This document shows positions 53,866 through 62,700 of a stretch of DNA of 64,000 bases, one piece after another; position 1 is the stretch's first letter; the number at the start of each line of letters is the position of its first letter. Source of the DNA: Bacteroidota bacterium (lineage in GTDB: Bacteria > Bacteroidota > Bacteroidia > Cytophagales > Cyclobacteriaceae); the NCBI GenBank assembly GCA_018266435.1, contig JAFEAL010000010.1:62001-126000 (forward strand), written 5' to 3'. The translations under genes were made by a program, and so were the position numbers. The notes under the pieces were generated by a model. The model searched no databases. It saw only the letters and a program-made list of their open reading frames with translations, and was not told where the DNA came from.

Positions 53866-55731
53866 ATGGAAAACAGGAGTGAGTTGGAAGAGAAGGAAAC
53901 AATGCTGGAGCAGGTAGCCATTAATGGTAATCATTTGATTGAACTGAGTGACGAATCTGTGACAACCCCTGAATGGTTTGATGAAAAAAACCAGAATGAA
54001 GGAGACGAATCCATTGTTCACAAACCACTTGATTATTCATCCTTTGGCAAAAAAGAATTTGTTAACCTGCTGAAAGAAGTTGCATCGGCTAACGATTTTA
54101 AACGAGCAGAAGAAATTATACGTGAGGTAAAACCACTGGTTGATTCCATCCGCAACCAAGAGCGTGCACAAGCACTTGCCCGTTTTATATTGGAAGGGGG
54201 CACCGAACAGGATTTCGATTACAAAGGCGATGAGTGGGATAACGCTTTTGATATTTATGTTAAATCTATTCGCGAAAACCGGTTGCGTTATTTTCGCGAA
54301 ATTGAAGAACAAAAGAACAGCAACCTCAACGCAAAAAAATCAGTACTTGAAAAACTGCGTGAACTGGCAGACGGTGAAGACACCGAACACTCGCTGCGTA
54401 ATTTTAAAGAACTGCAAAAAGAATGGAAAGCCATTGGACAGGTTCCGCAGAATGAAGTTAAAACACTTTGGGCAAACTATCACGCATTGGTTGATCGCTA
54501 TTATGACCAACGAAGCATTTATTTTGAACTGAAAGAACTTGACCGGAAAAAAAATCTTGAATTAAAAAAAGAGTTGATAGCCAGAGCAGAACACCTGCTT
54601 TCCATTGAAAATATTGGTCAGGCTACAAAAGAACTCAATGACTTGCACGATGACTTTAGGCACATTGGGCCTGTGCCATTGGAAGATAAAGAGGCAATCT
54701 GGCAAAAATTTAAAGCAGCATCGGATGCCGTTTATGCCAAACGTGATGTAAAAGTTGCTGAGCTGCTGAAAGAACTTCAACACAATTTGGCAGAGAAAGA
54801 AAAGATCAATGCCGAAATAGTAGTCTTTGCTGAATTCAATACCGACCGGATCAAAGACTGGAATCAAAAAACAAAAGAAATTCAAGAACTTCAGAAAAAA
54901 TGGGAATCCATCGGTGGAGTGCCACGGGCAAACACCCGTGACGTAAACAGAAAATTCTGGAATTCACTAAAAGCATTTTTTCACAACAAAAATGTTTTTT
55001 TTAAAAAACTAGATGCCGAACGAAATGCCAACCTTCAGTTGAAAACAGAACTTCTTAATAAGGCCATTGCTTTGAAAGAGAGCAATGATTGGCATAAAGC
55101 TTCGGCAGAACTAAAGTCATTGCAACAACAATGGAAAGAAATTGGCCCTGTGCCTGAAAAACAACGCGAAAAAATATTTCAACAGTTTAAAGAAGCGTGT
55201 GATTACTTCTTTAATCAGCTCAGGTCACAGATGACACAGGCAGAAAAAGAGCAACATGATGTGTTATCGCAAAAAGAAATCATTATCAAAGACCTCCAAA
55301 AAATGGCTGAGAACGGAAATGGCACCATTGAACAGGTCAAAGAAATGCAAGCCCGGTTTATGGGGTTGGGTATGGTACCCAAACAAGCGATACATTCGGT
55401 AAACCAACGGTTCAGCGAATCGTTAAGCAAAGCTATAGCCTCACTGCCCTTATCCAAAAACGAAAAAGATAATGCCGAGTTAGGTATGCAAATAGCTGCG
55501 CTTAAGCAAAGCCATCAGGGTGACAAAAAGATACACCACAAAGAATTTCATTTGCGCAAGCAGATTGCCAAAGCGGAAAATGATATTGCCACACTACGCA
55601 ATAACCTTGAGTTTTTTGGCCGTTCAAAAAATGCGGAGAAAATGAAGGAAGAATTTAGTTTGAAAATCAAAGAAGCCGATGAGGCACTGTTGCATTTAAA
55701 AAAACAACTGCAAATGGTACAAGCTTCGTGA
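53866..55731 (+). CDS. DUF349-repeat coiled-coil protein
   Basis: A 621-residue, highly charged helical protein with an acidic N-terminal 60 residues and about five DUF349 repeats. Each repeat carries a W-x-x-IG-x-VP core: WKAIGQVP, FRHIGPVP, WESIGGVP, WKEIGPVP and the degenerate FMGLGMVP. The C-terminal 60 residues form another coiled coil. DUF349 proteins are of unknown function, though some are RNA- or ribosome-associated. There is no signal peptide. Confidence 0.85.
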   Translation: MENRSELEEKETMLEQVAINGNHLIELSDESVTTPEWFDEKNQNEGDESIVHKPLDYSSFGKKEFVNLLKEVASANDFKRAEEIIREVKPLVDSIRNQERAQALARFILEGGTEQDFDYKGDEWDNAFDIYVKSIRENRLRYFREIEEQKNSNLNAKKSVLEKLRELADGEDTEHSLRNFKELQKEWKAIGQVPQNEVKTLWANYHALVDRYYDQRSIYFELKELDRKKNLELKKELIARAEHLLSIENIGQATKELNDLHDDFRHIGPVPLEDKEAIWQKFKAASDAVYAKRDVKVAELLKELQHNLAEKEKINAEIVVFAEFNTDRIKDWNQKTKEIQELQKKWESIGGVPRANTRDVNRKFWNSLKAFFHNKNVFFKKLDAERNANLQLKTELLNKAIALKESNDWHKASAELKSLQQQWKEIGPVPEKQREKIFQQFKEACDYFFNQLRSQMTQAEKEQHDVLSQKEIIIKDLQKMAENGNGTIEQVKEMQARFMGLGMVPKQAIHSVNQRFSESLSKAIASLPLSKNEKDNAELGMQIAALKQSHQGDKKIHHKEFHLRKQIAKAENDIATLRNNLEFFGRSKNAEKMKEEFSLKIKEADEALLHLKKQLQMVQAS

Positions 55732-55736
55732 AAGTG

Positions 55737-55767
55737 CTTGTAATACAACAATCTTCGATTATTTTTG
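55737..55767 (+). promoter_or_regulatory. Promoter of tRNA-Thr
   Basis: CTTG (55737-55740), a 19-nt spacer and TATTTTTG (55760-55767), an exact TAnnTTTG. The tRNA begins 76 bp downstream, leaving a leader of about 70 nt. Confidence 0.65.
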
Positions 55768-55785
55768 CACTCTCTTTTTGTTTTC

Positions 55786-55830
55786 TTACCTGCCGACAGA
55801 ACTCCGCTGACGCGGGATGAGTAGGGTAAC
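55786..55830. repeat. Dispersed-repeat-like segment in the tRNA leader
   Basis: TTACCTGCCGACAG at the left and GATGAGTAGGGTAA at the right, with a CCGC-TGAC-GCGG hairpin between. This G/C-rich motif resembles a dispersed repeat I recall from other Bacteroidota genomes; only one copy is in this window. Confidence 0.35.
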
Positions 55831-55843
55831 CAGACAAAATATT

Positions 55844-55916
<73 letters not shown>

Positions 55917-55920
55917 CAAC

Positions 55921-55955
55921 AAAACCCTATTTTTATTCCAAAATCGGGTTTTTTG
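55921..55955 (+). terminator. Terminator after tRNA-Thr
   Basis: AAAACCC (55921-55927) pairs with GGGTTTT (55946-55952), followed by T-rich sequence. The loop is long (18 nt). Confidence 0.55.
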
Positions 55956-56028
55956 TTTTTACTTGGTGGCGGCATTTAATGCTTTTTGTGGCAATTCAAC
56001 GGTACTTATGTAACCCTAATGTAACCCC

Positions 56029-57207
56029 ATGATAACGATCCGCCTCTATCAAAACCGAAGCAAAGCCCGTAAGGATGGCACTGCCCCCGTTTATTACGTC
56101 CTTGCCAAAGGCACAGAGCGAAAGTATATAAGCACACAAAAGTATCTGCACGCAAAGCATTTTGACAACGAGTCTGGGACTGTTCTCAGGGGAGCTGACA
56201 ACAGCATCAAACTCAACGCTTATTTTAAAAGACAGATGACCGTTCTTGATGACATTATCATTGATATAACCAATGGTGGTGACGAACCAACATTTGAAAA
56301 AATCGAAGCAAAATACCGAAATGATAACAGCGAGGATTTTATTTCATTCGCTTTAAGTGAATTGAGAGAACTGAAAGGCACTATTGCTTTCAAAACTTGG
56401 AAAGGTTATGAAAACAGGCTTGAAAATCTCAAGAAGTATAAGACGGCAATCCCGTTCAACACCATCAACCACACATTTCTCACCTCACTTAAACATTATC
56501 TCATAACAGTAAAAAAGAGGAAGGTCAATGGTTGCTATCAGGATTTTGCGTGTATCAAAAAATTTTATCGCATAGCTGTTCTGAAGGGCAAGGCAAAAGG
56601 AAACCCCTTTGAAAATTTTAAGTTGAGTACCGAAGAAACTGTTCGGGCTTGGTTGACCAAGGAAGAATTGTTGAGTTTGTACGAACTCCTCAAAGGCGAA
56701 GAAATATCGGAAGCAATAAAAAATACACTGCGCCATTTTTTGTTCAGTTGTTTCACTGGCCTACGTTTTGGTGATAAGGTTCAGTTTAATGATAGTAATA
56801 TTGTTGACGGTCGGATACAACTGAAGACATCCAAAACAGGTAAACCCATTTTAGTGCCATTCAATGACCAAGCTAAGGAGCTACTCCTACCAGTCCTAAG
56901 TAGACAACTGAAGGTCGGAAACAACAGGGTCAATGATGAGCTTGAAATCTGTATGGATAAAGTGAAGATCAACAAGCACATTACCTATCATTGCAGTAGG
57001 CATACCTTCGCCATTAACTGCATAATGTCAGGCATAGATATTATAACAGTGCGCGATTGGCTGGGGCATACCAGTGTTACAACTACCGAGATCTATGCGA
57101 AGATAGCCGCACAGTATAAGGACGAGAGCATGAAAAAATTTGATTCTTTTTTTAAAAAAGATGTCAAAGAGGCGCAGCTCGAACAGATAACCTACAGTCA
57201 TGGCTAA
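56029..57207 (+). CDS. Tyrosine recombinase (integrase)
   Basis: A 392-residue phage-type integrase of the Bacteroidota pattern: N-terminal arm-binding region (1-100), SAM-like core-binding domain (about 105-200) and catalytic domain with R246 (GLRFGD), K269 (KTSKTGK), H321-x-x-R324 (HCSRHTF), H347 (WLGHTSV) and nucleophile Y356 (TTEIYAKI). All catalytic residues are intact. It should integrate and excise the element at the adjacent tRNA-Thr gene. Two 9-nt direct repeats ATGTAACCC (56008-56016, 56019-56027) lie just before the start. Confidence 0.93.
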   Translation: MITIRLYQNRSKARKDGTAPVYYVLAKGTERKYISTQKYLHAKHFDNESGTVLRGADNSIKLNAYFKRQMTVLDDIIIDITNGGDEPTFEKIEAKYRNDNSEDFISFALSELRELKGTIAFKTWKGYENRLENLKKYKTAIPFNTINHTFLTSLKHYLITVKKRKVNGCYQDFACIKKFYRIAVLKGKAKGNPFENFKLSTEETVRAWLTKEELLSLYELLKGEEISEAIKNTLRHFLFSCFTGLRFGDKVQFNDSNIVDGRIQLKTSKTGKPILVPFNDQAKELLLPVLSRQLKVGNNRVNDELEICMDKVKINKHITYHCSRHTFAINCIMSGIDIITVRDWLGHTSVTTTEIYAKIAAQYKDESMKKFDSFFKKDVKEAQLEQITYSHG

Positions 57208-57259
57208 AGATGAATTTATGGACAAGCTTCCGTGACAGAAGATTCGCGCAAATTTGTTA

Positions 57260-57874
57260 TCAAGTTCTTTTGCTGAAATTAAATATTATTTGTTGATCAG
57301 TTTTTTGATCGCTAGCGTCCTTTGAATAACAAAAACTAATAGTTTTTTCGTTCGCAAATTTGGAGTACAAGCTTGGCCTTAATATTCTAGTTTTATTGTC
57401 ATTAAATAAAGTTCTAAATTCATTTTTAGGATTTCGCCTTACTTTAAAACAGTATTTTTTGTCGGGATCTTCACTATCATTTTTAGATAGTGAAATCAAA
57501 ACAGGTTTTATTAAAAAATCAGGTTTTGTCAAGTTAAACTGTTTGGGTATAAAGCCAGAAAAATATTTATTAAACTGTTGAAAAATATCTCCAAGATTTT
57601 TTGAATATTCAATGCCGAAGAATTGCCTCAGAGTTTTAGCTTCAACTATAAAGCCGTTTACATTGGCTGGCATCTCTAAACTCACTTCAAAATTCTCCCC
57701 TTTTAAAAATTCAGTTTTTAATAAGGCATACTCTGGTTTGATTTCATTTTCTAAATAAAGTTTTATCAAAACCACATAGTCGATCATTTTATAGCTAAAA
57801 GAAAAAGCATCCACTACCCAACCTTGCTTTTGCATATCTTCTTTAAGAAGTCTGAAATTTTCGAAAACGCCCAT
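57260..57874 (-). CDS. Orphan hypothetical protein, AT-rich cargo gene
   Basis: A 204-residue soluble protein with no signal peptide or membrane helix. It begins FENFRLLKEDMQKQGWVVDAFSF and has a central NGFIVEAKTLRQFFGIEY segment, which vaguely recalls DUF6037-type proteins of unknown function; this is from memory and weak. The gene is much more AT-rich than the helicase end of the element and stands opposite to the integrase. Single AT-rich genes next to integrases are often accessory or defence cargo, but no function can be assigned. Confidence 0.6.
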   Translation of the reverse strand: MGVFENFRLLKEDMQKQGWVVDAFSFSYKMIDYVVLIKLYLENEIKPEYALLKTEFLKGENFEVSLEMPANVNGFIVEAKTLRQFFGIEYSKNLGDIFQQFNKYFSGFIPKQFNLTKPDFLIKPVLISLSKNDSEDPDKKYCFKVRRNPKNEFRTLFNDNKTRILRPSLYSKFANEKTISFCYSKDASDQKTDQQIIFNFSKRT

Positions 57875-58007
57875 TTTACTTTCGCAAATTTTTATTGTTT
57901 TAAAAATTTCGCTTGCCTGTACTTTTCAAAAACAAAATTAAGTAATCCTAAATTCCTAATAGACATTACCTTATTAATGAGTTAATTTTTAAACTTAGCC
58001 CAAAAAT

Positions 58008-58310
58008 CTAACCACGCAGGGATGCAAGACTTACCAAGAGAGTAAACCCAATCCCGGCCATGACCATCCCCGAATTATCCTCCCTCGTTGAAATCACTTC
58101 AACCTTTGGAGTCAAGACTTCCTCCTTAACGTTAGCAGAAATTTTCTTTGCATACCCGCTCCCCTTGGGCAAAGTGAGTGGAAGTTGTTGTTTCTTGCTG
58201 TACCCAGAAGGAAAAAAAGCTGGAACAGCTTTTTTGACCTGCCTTTTATTGCGACAAGTTGGGCAACCACAATTTGGTTTGCCCAACCGATTTGAATTTT
58301 CCCCGCACAT
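58008..58310 (-). CDS. Small cysteine-motif protein of the element
   Basis: A 100-residue protein with an N-terminal cysteine cluster (Cys2, Cys14, Cys16, Cys19; PNCGCPTCRNKR) that could bind zinc, a basic proline-rich middle and a hydrophobic C-terminal segment (about 79-97, SGMVMAGIGFTLLVSLASL) that may be a membrane anchor. It starts 2 bp after the RecA-like gene, so it belongs to the same transcription unit. I do not recognise a family. Confidence 0.6.
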   Translation of the reverse strand: MCGENSNRLGKPNCGCPTCRNKRQVKKAVPAFFPSGYSKKQQLPLTLPKGSGYAKKISANVKEEVLTPKVEVISTREDNSGMVMAGIGFTLLVSLASLRG

Positions 58311-58312
58311 AG

Positions 58313-58993
58313 TTATTCTATAATTTTCTTTAAGCTGATGTTATAATGTATTCCAGTTTCACCGTAGCGGTTCTTTGAAGCAACCGCATAGTTGTTGACA
58401 AAGGTGTCGTCAACCTTTTTTACTTCGATGTTGATGCCCGCATCGAACAGAGGTTTCGTCCCGCCCCTGATCTTGTTTGCTGACGTGCGCTGGAACAGAA
58501 CAATCCAGACAGTGTTGGGGAAATCATTCCGCAGGTTGTCAAACTCACTGCTTTCCACATCCAACTTTGTCCAACTGTCAACAATGATGACCTTGAATTT
58601 CCCAGCATACTTCCTCACGGTTTTGATACCATCAGGGGCTTCGCCCGCAATGTGGACACGACCGCGATTGGATGGCATAATGTACCTGTCGCGGTTGCGT
58701 TTGATGATGTTGCTGTTCGCCCCGATCTCCAGTTGGAACATGCCCACATCAAAACCGATTTCCGCAAACCCATCGGCCAGTTGGAATGCGAGCTGTGTCT
58801 TTCCAGCACCTTGATCTCCCTCGATGCTCATAGCCAATTTGTAAAGTTCAAGGTCACCGAGGAAGACACTGAGCGCGCCATTCAACCGAAACGAATCTTT
58901 CATGTGTTCATCAATGTGGTCGATGTTCTGAAAGAGGCCGTCCACCTTTGCTGATGATTTAAAAGGCAAACCTTCTACCCTTTGCACCGACAC
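58313..58993 (-). CDS. RecA/RadA-like P-loop ATPase
   Basis: A 226-residue protein with Walker A GDQGAGKT (residues 59-66), a Walker-B-like strand FKVIIVDSWTKLD, and GGTKPLFDAGINIEV near the end, the pattern of RecA/DnaB/RadA-fold ATPases. It starts at GTG and overlaps the lysine-rich gene by 19 bp. It lacks the DNA-binding extensions of full RecA. It may act in DNA packaging, replication or recombination of the element. Function beyond ATPase fold is inferred. Confidence 0.7.
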   Translation of the reverse strand: MSVQRVEGLPFKSSAKVDGLFQNIDHIDEHMKDSFRLNGALSVFLGDLELYKLAMSIEGDQGAGKTQLAFQLADGFAEIGFDVGMFQLEIGANSNIIKRNRDRYIMPSNRGRVHIAGEAPDGIKTVRKYAGKFKVIIVDSWTKLDVESSEFDNLRNDFPNTVWIVLFQRTSANKIRGGTKPLFDAGINIEVKKVDDTFVNNYAVASKNRYGETGIHYNISLKKIIE

Positions 58994-59745
58994 GTACGGG
59001 CTTTTTTTTTGAACCCTGCCTTCGTTGAAGACAGCTCGCCCAAAAATTCCAATTTCACTTTTGGCTTTGCTCCCTTGATGCTTTTCAACAATTTTTCCTT
59101 GAAGGGTTTTTCAAGGCTGACATTGATGTGCGTGACGTTGTTTGTCTCAGCTTTGCGCAATGTCTCTTTCAACCTTTTGGACATCTCACTTAACAAAGGC
59201 TTGCGGTCAGGATTACTCTTGAGCGTTTTTCCGAGCGACTTGTGGAAAGAACCCAACGCGCTCGTTGTCTTCTGTTTCCCGTCAAGGTTGACAAAACGTT
59301 TTATCAACTGAAGCTCCACGCTGAACCGTTTAACAGTGACGGGAAATTTCATTTCAGGTTTTGCAGCTTTTGTTTTCTTCACCGAAGCAGCTTTTTTGCT
59401 TTTTACTTTCTTCGCTTTTGCTTGCCTTACTTTTTTTTGCTCAGCACGTGCAGTTTTTTTCTCCGTTGGAATTTTCTTTGCTGCCTGCTTCTTCGGAGAG
59501 GGTGTTGCCTTTGGTTTCTTTTCCTTCGGAGGGGCTGAAGACGAAGCCATGCTTTCAAGAGCCTTGACGTGCAGTTCGTAGGTATCACATATGTCCGCAT
59601 CCGCGAGCATTTCATTCCAGAGGTTGGCGTCGGTGAAGTTGGCCGAGCCTTCCTTCACGATGTTGTAGGTGTCCCTGTTGGCTTCATCGAGTTTCGAGAG
59701 GCCGACCTTTTCAATAAGGTTTTGGTAAGTTGATAACGTGGTCAT
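58975..59745 (-). CDS. Lysine-rich protein of the element
   Basis: A 256-residue protein: an N-terminal 65-residue helical part, then a strongly basic low-complexity stretch (about 70-135, rich in Lys/Ala with KKAASVKKTKAAKP) like histone-H1-type tails, then a C-terminal domain of about 110 residues. The basic stretch would bind DNA or RNA without much specificity. Its ATG overlaps the helicase stop codon (TAATG), so the two are translationally coupled. Confidence 0.6.
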   Translation of the reverse strand: MTTLSTYQNLIEKVGLSKLDEANRDTYNIVKEGSANFTDANLWNEMLADADICDTYELHVKALESMASSSAPPKEKKPKATPSPKKQAAKKIPTEKKTARAEQKKVRQAKAKKVKSKKAASVKKTKAAKPEMKFPVTVKRFSVELQLIKRFVNLDGKQKTTSALGSFHKSLGKTLKSNPDRKPLLSEMSKRLKETLRKAETNNVTHINVSLEKPFKEKLLKSIKGAKPKVKLEFLGELSSTKAGFKKKARTCRCKG

Positions 59746-62700
59746 TATGCTGCCATTTTTAATTTTACTTTCAGTGCTTTGGCTTTCAATGCGAGGCGCA
59801 GGCGCAACACATTGGCCGACCTCACCCCGTCCCTCTCCGAAGGAGAGGGTGACGGCTCAGGTTCAAGTTTTACGATTTCTGTCTTCCGTTCTTCGATTTT
59901 CTCTGCGACTTCCATCTTCACCTTGTCACTGATCTGCTCAAAGCCCCTGTCAGCTTCGACTTCATTGATGATCATGTCAAGTTGGTAAGGCAATACGCTC
60001 ACGCTTGCATTATGCTTCTGTTGAAACAGTTGCACAACCTTTTCCAATCTCTTTGATGGGAATGTGGCGACCATGTAGTTGCTCGTTTTGTCGAAACGCC
60101 CGTTGTCCATGAGCGCGTTCAATTCTTGGTCGAGATAAACATCACCGCCACCACTTCGGCTTGCCGACACCATCAATTTGAAATTGTTGTCGTACGTCTT
60201 TGTCAGCGTTGCACCATCTTCGGTGGTGATGCTGTTCCCACCGACAAGCCCCGCTATTATCTTGAGGGCTTTGATGATGGGGACTTTGATCAAGTTCTCG
60301 CCCTGCTTTGTTTCGCTCGGTTCCCATCCATCGGGCATGAGCCTGCCTTTCATCGTCCGTCCATCGTGCGTGGTGTAACTGATGAGCCTACCTTTGTTGA
60401 AAGAATCATCGCCATAGCTCTGCAACAGGTTGCCCGTGACGATGTAAGCAACGCCACGATCCTTTGTCACCGACTTGATGGCCGATTGCCACTCATCTTT
60501 CAGTTGCTCAAAATTGATGTGTGGGAGACTTGCACTCACGCCCATGATAGCGTTGATGTCTTTTATTTTCGACAGCGGTATGTCGATGCGCTTTTTCCCC
60601 GAGGCGATGGCCACCTGCAATTTCATGTTCGACGGTAAAAAAGGTTTTTCATTGTTGGGGTCAACGCGGACACCTAAACAAACTGCAAGGCTTTTGGCAC
60701 TGCTTTCGTTTTCCATGTCGAGCGGGTAAAACAGTTTGCGACCGATGGTAAAGAAACTGAAAATGTCGAGCATCGCCTGTGAACGGTTGTTCGACTTTGC
60801 GATCTCCTTGGTCAGTTTTTCTTCACGTGCCTTTTCAAGTTCTCGCCCTCGTATTTCCAAAAAAGATTTGCGCTCTGTTTCGCTGTGCAAAGCCTTGTAG
60901 CCTTTCTCATCGGCAATGTTTTCGATGCGTAGCTTGTAATCGTCTTTGATTTCCTTCAACAATGCGTTTAGGTTGGATTGGGTTGTCAGGCCAAACTTGT
61001 TGACGAGAGCTTCTTTTATTTGAGTTGGTGTTTTATTTTCCAGCGATTGCACATAAAGGTTCTCCAGTTCGTTCACCGAGTAAGGTTTTTTCAAAATATT
61101 CACTTCGCATTTTTCGATGTAGGTGTTGTCACCAAAGGCACTTTGACCGCCTTTCCCAACAATCTTGATCGACTTGTCCAGTGTGGCCGCTTTCAGGTCG
61201 AGTACATCAACTTCGAGGTCATATTCATCAATCTGCTTGAGGTATTCCACTTCCTCGCGGTACATTTTCAGGATGGCCGAATAGAATTTTTCCTGCGTGT
61301 CAGTCGGAAGCACAGCCACGCGCCCACTTACTCGGTGGGCTGCATCTTCCATCACGGTATTGTTCCCATTGTCTGCACTGGATTCACTCAACCCAAGCGG
61401 GTCGTCCAACAACGTGTTTATCGTTGGGTTATCTTTCAAATAGGTTGTCACCACGCGGTCACCGATCTTGTTGAGAAAATCGTCCACCGAAAGAACAGCT
61501 TCACTTTGCTTCTGGTTGGAAGTGGTGTTTGCATCGAGGCTTTTCAGTTTCTTCTGCAACATCATCATCAACCGTTTCTCCGCAGGGATGGCCGAGAACA
61601 CATAGTCGTAGATGGGTTTGTAAATCTGACCTGTGCTGTTGATGCGCCCGCGTTTTTGTACTTCCGTGTTGATGTCGAGTTCCGCTTGTAGCAACAGCAT
61701 CACCCGTTGCTTCACCTGTTCCCTTGGGACATTCTTTGTTGGCAGCGCATGTGCGCTTGCACCCGTGCTTCCGCTCTGGTTGATCATCAGGACATCGACT
61801 TCGTTGTTTTGGAATTTTCGGAACGCATCGTTGGCAAATTCGCGCTTGCGCGTTTTGATGAGTCCGATGTTTTTTTCTTTGCCGAGTTTCAGTTCCACTT
61901 CCAGTTTGCGGCCTGTGACTTCGGCCACGCGATACCCTGCATCGACAAGTTTTTTCTTCACAAGGTCAATGGGACTGATGACGATGCCAGAACTGACCGA
62001 ACGGATTTTTGCAGCAATTTTTTTGTATTCTGTTTGGGCTTCCTCGCTCAAATCCGTTATCTCGAATTTTTTATGCACGCTTTTTCCCGTTTCATCGCGC
62101 TCGGTATAACGCAGCACACCGTCCAATCCTTTTTGTAACACGGTGGCGAAGTCTGCATTGATCTTTGTGCCGTCTTCGTTTTTGCTTTGCCCATCTACAT
62201 CGGTGAGGCTTTCGATGAAACTTCCCATTGTGGAAGAAAAAGCGATGACAGGTTTCTTGCCTTCTTTCAACCGTTGGATCGCACGTTCGGCAACGGCATC
62301 CGCTTTGATGGCAAACAGCATTTGGTTCACAACTTGGAACACTTTGCTGAAGTAAGGGGTACTGTCTACGCCTGCGCCCTTTGTTCCCTTCCTCTTTTCA
62401 ATATTGCTCCCCGTGTTCGTCTTGGCCGCAATCTTGTCGAGGGAATCTACTTCTATATCAATAAAATCTTTTTGGAAAGCGATGATGTCGCGGACGATCT
62501 GTGTGATGTTGTCGCTGATCGCCTTGTGTTCGGCTGCTTTTTCATCGAGCGTGATGTAGTTCACCTCGATGCCCTCGAAGCTGCGTTCCCTGCGTATCAT
62601 CTGGCCGTGCTGTACAAGCTGGGCAGATAAAACTTCTTGCAATGCGACACCACCGCGTTCGATCCCTTCCACCAAAGCATTCTTGCTCATGTTGGCCTCG

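Noticed and set aside
56008..56027. CRISPR-like direct repeats before the integrase
   Set aside because: Only two 9-nt copies with a 2-nt gap; more likely arm-type binding sites or chance.
60126..60638. 170-codon plus-strand frame
   Set aside because: Antisense to the helicase; no start context or family signal.
60978..61691. 237-codon plus-strand frame
   Set aside because: Antisense to the helicase gene; the phenylalanine/histidine-rich composition is that of a shadow.
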